This document shows positions 39,570 to 51,345 of a DNA stretch of 64,000 nt, piece by piece (within the stretch, counting starts at the first letter, position 1; each line of letters starts with the position of its first letter). Where the stretch lies: positions 1 to 64,000 of the forward strand of contig NDFF03000007.1 in assembly GCA_002150815.3 (NCBI GenBank), written 5' to 3'. A program made the translations under genes and the position numbers. Source of the DNA: Grammothele lineata (lineage: Eukaryota; Basidiomycota; Agaricomycetes; Polyporales; Polyporaceae). Under the pieces are notes generated by a model. The model made no database searches and was not told the DNA's origin. It saw only the letters and a list, made by a program, of their open reading frames with translations.

Positions 39570-41575
39570 CGTACATAGGCGATCGGGGCCATCCATGCAC
39601 GAGCGGGAGTCGACTCGGACATACGCACTTACGCGCGTGCGCGTCTCCGAGTCTGTCTTGAAGCCGTCTTCGACGAGCGCTGTCCATGCCATTGCCATCA
39701 ATGTTCGACGCCCGACGCCTGACAGTCGCCCAGAGCCCACCGCCACGAGCGACAGGCAAGCCGCAAGCAGCTGAGAGGCAGACCCTGCAGAGCCAAGTCC
39801 GGTGGACGCGGGTTCGTATCCGGCGCGCGCCCTCGCCGGCGCGTCCTTGTCCACTTGTCACTTGCTTGCAAAAGCCTCAGGGTGATGGCACCGTGACCCG
39901 TCCACGACAGACGCCGCGCTGACGGACGACACTGGCATTGTCGCGGCGCGACGTCGGCTGCGCGGGCGGGGGCGTGATCGTCGATATGATAGACTACCGA
40001 GTCCCGAATGGGGCTGGCGGTGAGGTGCGCGCCACGGTACACGGACCCGGGGGACCGGCGAAACAGTAGCGTGGAGGCGCGTTTGAGGCCAGGTGGGAGA
40101 TTTATGTTGGATTTATCACGGAGGGGCTACACAGCAACAAGCATCATGTAAGGCATTGTCGTGAAGTTTGAACGAGGCGGGTTAGAGCGCGCGCGGACGG
40201 TAACTTGAACTTATGGTGAGCATGTCGGAAATTCTGAGTCTAGTAAGTATGCCGCGCCCCGCGGGGTGGACACTGGAATAGAGTCGAATATCCAACATTG
40301 TTAAGGAGACCAGGAGGTGGCGGCGGCTGCGACGTACACTAGCGGGAGGCTTCGCAGGTTCTTGACTCCTTATGAAGGCGTTGAGTAGCGACCCGCCCGC
40401 GCAATCCCCGCCGTTGCCCAGTGATCGCTGACGGCGACCACATAAGTACGTACTCTCCGAGTCCTCCATGGTGAGCGCTCGTCACCGTTCGTCGTTGTGT
40501 CCATCGGGGTGATTGAGTTGGTCCTAAGTTCTCGGTGCCCTAACTTTACCAACTGCAGCTCCAAGGTGGGTGGGTGGATGTCAGACTCCCGTCGGATTCG
40601 AGACGGCACCGCGACGCGGCGCCGAGCTCCTCCTGTCATCTGTGACTTTTCCGAGCCCACGTCCTACGGCGTCTTCGACCAAGTTGGGCGGAAGCCCGCC
40701 CGACCTCCGAGTCTCGGGCGGCGAGCACCCTCGCGGGAGCCAGCCCGGGCCCACGTTTCGCTCGGACGCCTATGGGCAGCCGCCGTACCATGGTGGTTCG
40801 TACTCGCCACGACGTCACCCTGAGCTTCACTTCCTTCAGGTTTTGGTGGTGCCACTCGCAGTGATCATGACGCGGCCCACCAACGAGAGGGAGCGCGGCC
40901 TCGAGGCCCAGTGCAGAGCCACCCATTATGGGCGCCATGATCGCATATTGCGAGCTTCAATGATAAATTCTGTATATCCCAGGGCTGCAGCCTCAGGAGG
41001 GCGTTCAACCAGCGTTCAGCATTCGCGCCTAAGGTATTCCGGAATCTGGATATTCTCACCTTTCTTATTTACTTACTGTGACACTTCGGCCGTCGCTAAC
41101 CTGCCTGGCACTGACCCAAACGCGTCGGTTAATCCGGCGCGACAGACTCGCGCTCGTCTCGGACTTGCGGGGCCTTACTTGAGCTCGAACGCTGCGGCGA
41201 GCGCGGACGGCGCGGGACAATGACGAGGCGCGCGACGAGGATGCATCATGGCGGGCGGGCTGATGGGACGGCTGCGTCGTCGAACGGGACGTTGGCGATG
41301 GAGTGTGCGTCGGGCGCGGGCATATACAAGCCTCGAGAGAATCTATCATAACGATCATGCGTGAGCAGCAGCGGATAGACAGTACAAGGAGAGCGAGAGC
41401 GAGCAAGTGATGTGGGGACATGTACATACGTATCGTACACCGTGACAGCAGCGAGAGGAATAAACAAAAAACACAAAGAGAAGAGGAAATAGAGCCGAAG
41501 TGAGAAAGGCGGGACACCCCTACCACTACATACACACTGTCCAGTCTCGGCCCGGACGACCCACCCCCACCCCAC

Positions 41576-43435
41576 TCACGGATTCCCCCCACCCCCACCC
41601 CCTCCAGCCCCATCCGCCTTCGCCTTCGCCTTCGAGTTCTTGCTCCCCTTCGGCCGCCCGCGCGGCCGCTTGGCCGGCTGCCCGTCCGCCGCTAGATCGT
41701 CCGCGGGCCGCTTCGCAGTCGCCCCGCCGCCGGCGCCGGAACCGTTGCTGCCGGCGCTGACGATGGGGCCGTGGCCGTGGCCGTTCGCGGCTTCGGATTG
41801 GAGGCGGAGGGCTTTGAGGTACCTGTTCGGGACGAGAAGGGGGAGGGATCGGGGTGAGGGTGGGAAAGTGTGAATGCGTGAGTGCGTGATAGTGCGAAGG
41901 TGCGAAGGTGCGGAAGTGTGGGCGTGGATAGGAGGCGAAAGCGGGGGCGGAGGTAGGGCGGGTAGGGAGGGAGAGAGATAGGGGGAAAAGGCGTGGATCA
42001 GCACGGCGATCACGAGAAGAAGGGGTAGAGCTGGAGAGTAAGGCTGAGAATCCTTCTCGGCATTCCGAATATGCGGCGATATTGGCGGCGGAGAGAGTAT
42101 GCAGACGTGCCAAGCTCGTCTGTTCTCTCTAGCGTAGCGTGGGGGCACTTGGGGAGGCGGCGTACGTCGGACGTACGTATGCGTACCCCCAAGACCGTCG
42201 TATATGCCGGCATTCGAAGAAGGGGACGCGGAACGTGAAAAGAAGGGGGAGGGACGATATCCGGATACGCGGGAGTTCCCAACGCGGGGAAACAAACGAA
42301 GGAAGGCGAAAAGAAGACGCGAAAACACGTACTCTGCAGACTTCTCTTCGAGCGTTGATTGCAGGCTCGGCAGCGGCGGCTGCCCCAGTTCCTGCCGCAG
42401 CTTGTCGACGTCCACCTTCGCCGCGGCGTACTCGCCGTCCGTGATGGTCTGGATCTTCGACTGCAGCTCTTTCACCCTATGTGCACACGCGCGGACTCGC
42501 GTCAGCTCTTGGTGTTCATGTGACTTGACCGGCTGTAGCAGCAGCGGCAGAGGCAACAGGAAGAGAGATGTGGCGCGTACTCTTTGTCGAGGGTCGCTTC
42601 TGCGAGGTCGGCCTGGACGGAGAGAAGGGGCCCGTCAGCGTCGGTAATTGTGGCGCACGAAGGGAAGGGGTGCGAAGAAGCGGGCACGCACATTATCTCG
42701 GTCTTCGTTCACCTGCCCACACGGACAAGCAGAAGGAGGGGTGCGGGTAGCGGGAAATGGAATGATGAGAGAGATGTTCGCGCGGAGGGACGGATGGAAG
42801 GCGTACTTCACGTAGGCAGTTGAGTAATCGTGACCGCTCGCTGTCGAGCCTGTGTGCCGCCGTTAGCGATCAGCGGCGGTTGAATTCGCGGTTGAGCCAT
42901 GGGCAGCAGGGAGGGAGGGACGGTACGCGGGGATAGACGTAGGGATATGCGGGTAGACGGTGAGGGAGAAGACGCACTTGTTCTTTTGCTCCTTCAGGTC
43001 CTGTATCGCCTTGTTCTTCTGCTCGAGCGCGGCATGCGCGGAGAGAATGTGCGCCGTATGCAACTGGAGGGTGAGCGCATGCTTTCTGTACGCCGCACCG
43101 CGCGGTAACGGGTTCGATTTGCAACACAAGCCGGCAGCGGGGCGCGAGAGCGGAGAATGGGCGACGATGCGGCGTGGAATGGAGGAAGGCCAGCGTCGGC
43201 GGAACGAGAGCGGTTTGTGGGCGTGAGTCGAGGGCAAAAAGAGTACGGAAAACGGGGCGTCGGTGAGCGTCGAGGAATGGAGACGAGGAAGAGGAGAGAA
43301 GGCGCACTTGAGCTCTGCGGTCTTTGCGAGATGGACGAGGTTCTTTGTCCAGTCGCCGGTGGCGAGGATGGCGGACGAGGGCGGGGCGGACGAAGAGGAC
43401 GAGGCGGCCTGGGCGGGGGCCGCGGAGGTCGCCAT
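41576..43435 (-). CDS. Coiled-coil protein with C-terminal AT-hook
   Basis: Seven exons (43435-43308, 43085-42978, 42849-42807, 42712-42692, 42612-42581, 42476-42333, 41822-41576) encode 240 residues with closed phases. Residues about 43-150 are an unbroken heptad-rich coiled coil (HAALEQKNKAIQDLKEQKNK; KELQSKIQTITDGEYAAAK). The C-terminal part has the AT-hook KRPRGRPKGSKNSK, which binds the minor groove of AT-rich DNA, followed by Lys/Ala and Gly-rich ends. The fourth exon has only 21 nt. An in-frame ATG at 43567 would add 44 residues; I prefer 43435 because the added part is Pro/Gly-rich and looks like leader. Probably nuclear and oligomeric; family not recognised. Confidence 0.72.
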
Positions 43436-44063
43436 CGATTTGTTGAGAAATGCGCTCCTGGGGGTTTCTGGGGGAGGACCACCAGCCACAGCCAGCCTGA
43501 CTCGTCCTCCGGGAACTGCCTCGGCCTTTTTTCGCCTCTTCCCACGCTTTTCCCCGTACCCCGCCATCTTCCCGCTCGCCTCCGAGGGCGCAATTCAGTC
43601 CCTGTCGTTCGCTGTGAGCATCCTACCGCTTCATTAACGTATTAATGGAGAGGATGCAGCCTTCTGAGCATCTATCGCACATGATGCGTGCGGGAGCCGT
43701 CCGTGAGCGACACCCCCAATCTTGCGGTGGACCCCCAGGAAGCCCGTCGTATCCTTCACGAAATCGGTCAAATTAATCGCTGTAGCCTCTTTAAGCATGT
43801 CGACTTCCCATTGAACTCGCGCATCAACTTCATGGCAATTACACTCGTGAGACGGCGTTACATACTATGCTACAGCGTTAGCGTATGCGCTACTGTATAC
43901 ACTACAACATTGTCCATGTAGAGGCTGTTCTTATACATCCAGACGAGTCCATGATGCAGCGTATGGCAGTCCGCCGTATGATCCAGATCCGAAGTCCATT
44001 AAGCCAAAGTCCGTTATGATCGTCCGTTGCATGAGCCGCAGAGCTGCACTACGAGGCTCGCAC
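43436..44063. other. Intergenic
   Basis: Lies between the start of the coiled-coil/AT-hook gene and the 3' end of SSP4, both on the minus strand. The half near the AT-hook gene is its promoter. No other feature is seen. Confidence 0.55.
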
Positions 44064-44640
44064 TCAATCAGAGTGGATGGTAAACTGGGGACTGAAGTTG
44101 CCCGAGTCGCCAAAGACTGGAAAGAGGACGGTCAGACATATGGTGAACTCGATCACCCGTGGGGAAGTGGGATACTTACGAACGAGGGAGTAGTCGGTAC
44201 GGTCCATAACCCACGGGACCGTGACCTCGACACGACCGTCAAGGATACTGAAGTTCTCGGCAAGGATAACTAAAACAGAGCAGCTGAGCATCTAGTATGC
44301 TCGGCAGCGCACAACGTGCGGCGCGCCACTTACCAGGGGTGAGCAAGTTGTCCTGCCAAAGCAGGAAAATACGGCCGATGGGGTTTGTGATCTGCTTCGG
44401 CGGGTTCGAGGTATCCCTGGAACGACAAGCTCCTTAGTCTCTCTCAAGACGCGCAGCATGTCGGAGTACATACCAAGTGACGTTATGCCTCTGCCCGCTG
44501 TACCAGACCGTGCCCGCGTGGGGGTAGGTCACGGGAGGGGTGTAGACGTCCCGCTCTTCGAGGGGGACCGCGGACGCGGCTTGGGTCGCAAATGCGAGAG
44601 CGGCAACGGGGAGGAGGAAGAGCTTGGTGAAGGAGATCAT
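44064..44640 (-). CDS. Small secreted Kre9/KNH-like protein (SSP4)
   Basis: Exons 44640-44474, 44416-44334, 44269-44180 and 44116-44064 (phases 2, 1, 1) encode 130 residues. All four exon lengths equal those of SSP3 (167, 83, 90, 53 nt). A signal peptide (MISFTKLFLLPVAALAFATQ) is followed by LEERD, PPVTYPHAGTVWYSGQRHNV, a VEVTVPWVMDRTDYSLV strand set and the end SPQFTIHSD. There is no cysteine in the mature protein and no anchor signal. An in-frame ATG ten codons upstream was not chosen, since MISFT aligns with the other members and opens the signal peptide. Its promoter block is shared with SSP3. Confidence 0.88.
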
Positions 44641-44748
44641 GGCTGTCCGTAGAGGTTTCTCGGGGAGCAAACTGGATGGTCTGCCGAAGAGGATTTCAAG
44701 AAGCCGATAGATGCTTGGCTGGAGAAAGAACCGATGTCGTAGTAGGCC

Positions 44749-44754
44749 TATATA
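44749..44754 (-). promoter_or_regulatory. SSP4 TATA box
   Basis: TATATA (in context GGTATATAGG on the minus strand) lies about 110 bp before the SSP4 start codon, the same spacing as in SSP1-SSP3. Confidence 0.55.
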
Positions 44755-44895
44755 CCCTCTGAGAGGTTATTTTGACCTCTACGGCAGGACCTAGAGTTCG
44801 AGAGGGACATCAGAGGTGGAGGATACCGTTGCATGAGCCCATTTGACCGTCACCGGGCCGTCGGCACCTGCTTCAGCCCTGGCGCAGAGGGGCAG

Positions 44896-44996
44896 GAGGC
44901 ACTGCTCCGAGTCGGAGAGACGCAAGAGAGACACGGAGCGCGCGAGCACCGCGATTTGCGGTGCCGTTACGCCGTGCACGTGCGTGTGACGTAGCG
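44896..44996 (-). promoter_or_regulatory. Conserved upstream block of SSP4
   Basis: On the minus strand it reads CGCTACGTCACA, GCACGTGCACGGC, CCGCAAATCGC, and at the other end CCGACTCGGAGCAG, the same modules as at 18071-18164. It lies 256 bp before the start of SSP4. Confidence 0.65.
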
Positions 44997-45956
44997 CGCG
45001 GCGGGATCGTCGCGAAAGCTGAGACCGTCACCACCGTCCATCTTCTTGATCTCTTCGAGTTGAGTCTGGTTCTCATGGACTTCAGCACATCTCTCGCTTC
45101 CAACTATCTTTCAGCCTGGACGTCGCTGGAGACCAAGTACTCTAACTGAAAGCCTTCAAAACTTTACTGTTCGACACGTCCGGTACGGTTCATTTCCGCC
45201 GTCGAGGCGGTGCGCGGCGCATAGGTCAGTAGGACTGGACCTGATCTGCGGCCGGCCCCTCTGTCGACGATCCCAACGGTGAGTGCAGGCCGACAATCGT
45301 CCCACAAGTTTATGTCTCATTCGCGGTCTCGTCCTGTTAGGCCCTGTGGGCCGGGCCGTCTAGCTCGCGCTCGCGTGCGACATGCAATAAGCTCTGAGAC
45401 GTCCGGAAGGAGCTTTGGCAGGCGGGGTAGCGGTGACCACTGATGATCGTGGGTTGTTCTTTCTTAGTCCTAAGCCTCACCTGACACCTATCCACGGGCC
45501 GACATGGAACTAAACTTTGTTCGGTCGGCCGGAGGCGAGAGCCTTCGCGTCGCAGGATTCCCCTGCCGGTGACGCGTCCATGCGGGTAGGTGCTTGAGTG
45601 CAACGCATACTGGCGAATATGATCACCCTCTGCATGACCGCCGTCGAGAACGGGAGCCTCCTGTGAGAATTTCCTTCTCACTCGTCATTACTGACACTTG
45701 GGATGGTTGAAGTCCGCCCCGCTGCTAGTAGGGATTTCATACTTGCAACGTTGCAACCGCGACCTCAGTGCGGGACGGCTGTGAACCGTCGAGTCCGGGT
45801 GATCGGTCAGCTACGTCGCGATGGGGGTTCTCTGGTGATCGCGTTGAAGGGGGTTATGATCCATCGGCAGCTCAAGCAGGTTCAACTCAATATGAATGTG
45901 GCTTTTGCGAAGCGGCATAGTCGCTATTAGTACAACCAAAACGTCCTGTAAGCCCA
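44997..45956. other. Intergenic
   Basis: Separates the SSP4 promoter from the 3' end of MYND C. Short frames only; no gene supported. Confidence 0.5.
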
Positions 45957-48291
45957 TCACTGCTTGCAATTCGCCTTGTGTTCCTGCCAATGCTTCCTCT
46001 GACACGTCGCATCGCAGTACCTACGGCAAATATTAAGGTATTCAGCCATACGCGGGGTGCAATCGCGCCAAAAAGTTACTCACAGTACTGCTCGGCACTT
46101 CCCGCACTTCCTCAGCACCGCGCTCGGCGTCCCGCACCACGAACATTGGCTGAGCTCTGCCGCGTTCGGATCGATAGTCGCTCCGTCGTCGCACGGACAT
46201 TTCACTAGGCCGGACGCCGTGCTGTAGAACGTTCGCCAATTCGCCGACTCTGGAGTGTCTGATATCGGGGGTTGCGGCAGTGGCTCATGGCTCCCTTGTG
46301 CCTCACGCGAGAGTGCGTCCAACTTCCGGATGACATTTCCCCACGTTCGTACTCCGTCTTCATGAACTGAGAAGAATAGGCCCAGGGCGCGCGCGACCGG
46401 CTGTTGGGTGTTTTGGTACCCTAGAGCCTCCAGAATGCGTATTGCCTGGTTATGTTTTTCGTACACGGCCTGAATAGCTAGTATAAGTATATCGAATATG
46501 CAACGTGCGGTATCAACTATTTGATAGCAGGCACGTACCTTGAGTTCCGTGAATCCACTGCTCCCGCGCAGCAAAATTGTGAACATGATTTGCAGTTCCA
46601 GTGCTCGCGGACGGTCAGCTGCATCAGGCGGTGACAACCCATCATACTCCAACGTGCTTTCCAGGCCATGCGTGTTGAGATAGTAGTCGAGAAATGATTT
46701 GTGGGTCTCGTTTTGAAAATTCTTTACGAGAAGCCATCCCCATCCGCCTAACCACGAGCTTTCCATTAGAGCACGGAGGAAATACCGCAGTAGGTGTGGA
46801 GAAACATCTGCAGCACTATGGGATGATGGATTGATCTTGCGTGGCATAGTGATTGCTCGGATGGTCAGGTCGACCATTTTTTGGTCCAGAAACCTCGGAT
46901 CTTGGGAATTGGTAATGGCAACGAACAAGGCGTAGAAATGCTGGGGAACGCGAGAGAGGACTTCTTTCGCGAACGACTGGGCGCGTAGTCCAGGATGTAC
47001 CTGCGACAGATAGAAGAGCTCCATGTTGTCCGCCATCCTGGAATGGATGGGATCTTTACGACGGCGGTGGACCTCGATCGCGGTGGGAAGAGCATCAAGG
47101 ATTATGCCAAGCGAGTGTTTCAGTCGATCCTTCCATTGTTTGTCTAAGCATGGGGATGCAATGGGAAGTACATGGCCAGCGAACTCTCCTAATAGATCGG
47201 CTCCCGACTCTGAGGTGGGTTCGATGACTCGGCTCCCAAGCACGGCACTAATATTGATAACAGAACGTTCGATACTAGAACGGACGTTTGTGTCGCACTT
47301 TTCTAAGTCGAACTCGACAAGCCTTTGCCAAATGTCTGGAGGGACTGTCTTATCTGTTATCTCGGAAGACGAGGGGGGTGAAAGGATAGGACGGTCGTAG
47401 AGGCCGAGATCTTTGACTCCCCGGAGTGCCAGAATGATATGCAGGCCCAGGGCTCGTTTTCTCACGTCATCGCTGGTGGTAAGTGCCGCGAAGAGCGAGT
47501 CCGGGAATCCTTCGACATGGGCACGACGGTCTGGGTCAAATTTGGGGAGTTGTCGTCCAAGCAGTGCGAGAAGGGCTAGGGCATGCGTGGCCATGTAATG
47601 AGTCAAAGACGACCTCCGAAGGGCGAAAACACTGATATCGACTAAGGGCTGGATTGGAAGTGGAAAGACTCTCGGCTCAAGAGAGTCATCTCGTGGATAG
47701 CACGCAGCTTCGGCAGTATGCGCGAGGACGGCGAGTCCATACTCGATAACCACATCGTTGTCGTGGTATTCCCGCAGAATGCGGAGGATTGGGTCGGAGT
47801 ACCGGGCTATCTCAAGTTTGACGGGTTCTTCTCCATGATAAGAAATTAAGGCCAACAGTCGGAGAATGAGGGTAGGGGAGACGTGACATGAGAACATGGC
47901 CAAGGATTTGGTAAGAATGCCTGCATATCAATCTCAGCGACGATACGGTCGAGCGCGGTCGCTATGACTCCTTCGTACCTCGACTGAGAAGCCTGTTACA
48001 CAGTGCGGCATCTACACACATCTCCGACCATACAGAGACGAGGGCGCTCAAGCGGTTCACATCGCCCCTCCGGAGAGCAGAACTGTAGACAGCGTCGAGC
48101 TTCTGGGCGATTTCATCAAAGCGAGCGTGCGCTTCCTTCAAGCCGTTACGATTGTTGAGTTCTAGAGATTCATCAGATAGCTGTTCGTGTCGCTGCTAAT
48201 GTTAGCCATGGACGAAGTACCCACTCGGAATGTTTTCCTTTCGTAATAGCTGGGCGACGATTGTTTTGATAGGTTTATCTTGAGTAGCCAT
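45957..48291 (-). CDS. MYND zinc-finger protein with long helical body (MYND C)
   Basis: Exons 48291-48225, 48161-47979, 47920-46539, 46469-46084 and 46020-45957 (phases 1, 1, 0, 2) encode 693 residues. The MYND ligands are complete: C653, C656, C666, C669, C675, C679, H687, C691. An extra CPCDDG motif lies just before the finger. The N-terminus MATQDKPIKTIVAQLLRKEN differs from A and B, but exon 2 (183 nt) and all intron phases are the same, so C and D form a sister subfamily. The body is helical and lacks the acidic linker of A and B. If the last intron is kept, the frame stops at once and the finger is lost. Function unknown. Confidence 0.87.
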
Positions 48292-48997
48292 GGTGATGGA
48301 CAGGGTAAAGGCGTGACTGCAAACTGCATCCGATTGCGAGAGGTGCTAATCAATACTGTATCCGGCGGTCGGGCTGGGAACTCGGACAAGGTTCAGACCA
48401 GAAAGGTAACCTTCACGTGTAAAGTGGTCCTGTATGAAAAGCTCTTTTGGAACGAAAGTCTGCGATATTCTCGGGCTCGTCTATGACGTTCGGCTCGGAA
48501 GGTTTACACGCTATCCTACACGACAGACTACTTGTATGAGTGCATCACGATGTATAAAAGTTTCGGAGTACGTAATTCCGAGTACCACAAATCCTGGTCC
48601 AGCGTCGTCAAAGTGCGTCATTAGAAACTGCGTGTCTCGCTCCAGGATCATGCGCACAGGAAGATCACCTCCTTCATGCACGCGCCGCGCCGCGCCGTAC
48701 GCGTCAATGAGCGTCTCACTGCTTTCCCACCGACCATGACTTGCACTCAGAGCACTGATGCCCCCCCTGCGAGTCGAGCACGGATGGGATTTGTGGTATT
48801 CTGCTCGGAATCGAGGGGAGCCACAGGATGTGGGAAAGGTTTGTCGAGGGGACGCCGGTCCCAAATGCAACGATCCTGCTAGCGTGCACTACAACCCTTC
48901 CACAATCAAAGCAAGTATACGTATAGTTCGAGGCGGGTGTGGTATTTGCGAAACAGTAAGTTTGCTACCAGCACAGTCAAAATGCCCTGTGGGCCCA
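48292..48997. other. Intergenic between MYND C and MYND D
   Basis: Promoter of MYND C and 3' flank of MYND D. No separate gene is supported. Confidence 0.5.
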
Positions 48998-51345
48998 TTA
49001 CTGCCTGCAAGTGCCCTTGTGCTCCTTCCAATGCTTCTTCTGACACGCCGCATCGCAGTACCTACAGCAAATTGGTTCGAAGCAATTAGCCATATGCATG
49101 ACGGAGTCGCGTAAAACTAATCGCTCACAGCGCTGATTGGCATCTCCCGCACTTCTTCAGCAACGCGCTCGGCGTCCCGCACCACGAGCACTGGCGTAGC
49201 TCTGCCGCGTCTGGATCTATGGCCACTCCATCGTCGCACGGACACTTGAGCACGCTGGACGCCGTACAAAAAACTGCATGCCAAGCTATCCCGTCTGGTG
49301 TTTTCGTCATAGGAGGTTGCGGTGCGGCATCCTGGCCCGCCTGTGCCTCACGCGAGAGCGCGTCGATTCGTTCGATGACCGGCCCCCATGTTCGTACGCT
49401 GTTGTCGTAGATTGAGAAGAATAGGTCGAGAGCGCGAGTCATCGGTCGCTCGACATTCTGATAACCTAGGACGTTCAAAATGCGTACGGCGCGCTTGTAT
49501 TGCTCGTAAAGTGCCTGTTTAGAGGTTAGAGCAAATAGTTATTAACAGCCGTCACGGAGCCCTCAGCCAATCAGGGTGATACCCACCGTCAATTCCGTGA
49601 GATGGCTAGTGCCGTGCAACGCGATCGTGCAAAAAATCAGCAGCTCCAATACTCGCGGAAGCTCTGCTGCGTCGGGAGGCGAAATTTTCACATATTCTGA
49701 CATACAATGTCGGCAAATCTCGAGGAAATATGCCATGGACCACACGCTAGCATCGGAGGCGTTACGGGGGTTTGTCATCAAGATACGTCTCCATCCGGCT
49801 ATCCAGGTATTTTCCATGGCAATGCGAAGAAAGTGCTGTTTCAGCAGCGGGGAATAACCTGCTGCGTCAGGATGCAGTTCGTTTGAAGTGGAGTCGGTAG
49901 AGAGGGCTCGCATAGCAAATGAATATGCTTCAATATCAGGATCGCTTCCCCGGGAACTTGGCGTGACGTTGGTAGTCGCGACATAGAGGGCGTAGAAATG
50001 CTCCGGAACTCGGGAGAGAACTTCTTTGGCAAACGAGAATGCGCGTAGGCCAGGATGCGCCTGCGATAGATAATAGAGCTCAATGTTGTCCGCCATTCGT
50101 GAGTAGGAAGGATCTTCGCGACGGCGGTAGGTATCGATGACAGCGGGCAGAGCATCTGTGACTACCTTGAGCGAGCGACCCATCTGTGTCTTCGACTGTT
50201 CATCTATGCAAGGCGATGTGGTGGGAAGCAAATGACGGGCTAGCTGGCCCAACTGTTCGAGTGTATCTGGTAAGGGAGCATCGTTACCCTCTAAAACCAG
50301 CGAGGCACTGGCAGTATCGATATAGCGTTCAACATTGAAGCGGATACTCGTTTCGCACAGATCTAAGCCGTAGTCCGTTAGCGCTTGCCAAACATCGGGA
50401 GGAAGTGCCTCCTCTGTCGGCGCTGGAGAAGAGGAACGGATGGGACGACTGTATGTGAAGTCCGTATTACCACAGAGCAACAGAAGTACGAAGATCCCTA
50501 GGATTCGTTTGCTCAGGTCCGTGCTCGTGGTCAGGGCCACAAACAGACGATGTAAGCTGGAGTCTCGTGGCTGGGCGGGGTTGGCGTTATCTTCACGGGG
50601 AATTGCGATTACTCTCCCGATCAGGGCAAGAAGAGCGAGGGCGTGTGTGGCGAGGTAGAGTGTCAACGACGGTCTCCGGAGAGCATGAATACCAAAACGG
50701 GCCAAATTTTGCGCCGGAAGCATGACTTCTTCCGGATGTTCCTCTCGCCGGTAATATATCCCCTCCATGCTATGCGCAAGAACGGCCAGACCGTACTCAA
50801 AAGCTACATCGTTGTCGCGATGGTCATACAGCCTTTGGAGGAAGAGGTCGAAATGCCGAGCGATCTCAAATTTGGCTGATTCTTCCCCGTGGTAAGAAAG
50901 TAAGGCGAGTAGCCGGAACGTGAGGGTGGGAGAGACACTGTATGAGAACGTAGCCAAGGTTTTTTCGAGAACGCCTGCAAGACGGCCTTTCAGTCATGGC
51001 ACAGTCGAGCGCTTTCGCAGCAATCCTTCGCACCTTTCTGAAGCAATTTTTTGCACAGCGTCGCGTCTACGCAAATCTCTGACCACATGGAGAGTAGGGC
51101 ACTTATGATGTTGACATCGCCTCTCTCTGAAGCAAAGGTAAAGGCCACGTCGAGCTTCCAGGCAATCTCGTCGAAACGAGCGTGCACTTCCTTCAAGCCT
51201 GCACGACTTCCGAGCCCTGGAGATAAGGTCGGTAGGTATCAGAGATCTCAGAATGACGAGCCCGAACGAGCCACATACTCGGAATGTTCCACCTTTGCGA
51301 TAGCTGAGCGATGATTGTCCTGACAGGCCTATCCTGAGCGGCCAT
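48998..51345 (-). CDS. MYND zinc-finger protein with long helical body (MYND D)
   Basis: Exons 51345-51279, 51216-51034, 50974-49587, 49514-49129 and 49061-48998 encode 695 residues. Exons 1, 2, 4 and 5 have exactly the lengths of MYND C (67, 183, 386, 64 nt). The finger is complete: C655, C658, C668, C671, C677, C681, H689, C693, with the same upstream CPCDDG. N-terminus MAAQDRPVRTIIAQLSQRWN. The body has many LL/AL helices (HALALLALIGR), consistent with a solenoid. It forms a tandem pair with C (start-to-start 3054 bp). Its upstream side abuts the 3' end of SSP5 after about 600 bp. Confidence 0.87.

Larger units (their letters stand above)
33403..41575. other. Eight-kilobase non-coding region upstream of the cyclin
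   Basis: Extremely GC- and CpG-rich over most of its length. Many long frames appear on both strands because stops are rare in such DNA, but none has convincing protein features. It holds simple repeats (34843-34890, 35010-35047, 35804-35845), a 47-bp tandem duplication (39476-39569), alternating GC tracts, ACGT-type palindromes (about 36460, 42170) and one purine-rich stretch (about 35420-35480). It is the entire 5' flank of the cyclin and the 3' flank of the coiled-coil/AT-hook gene. Long regulatory DNA or unannotated non-coding transcripts are possible. Confidence 0.5.
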
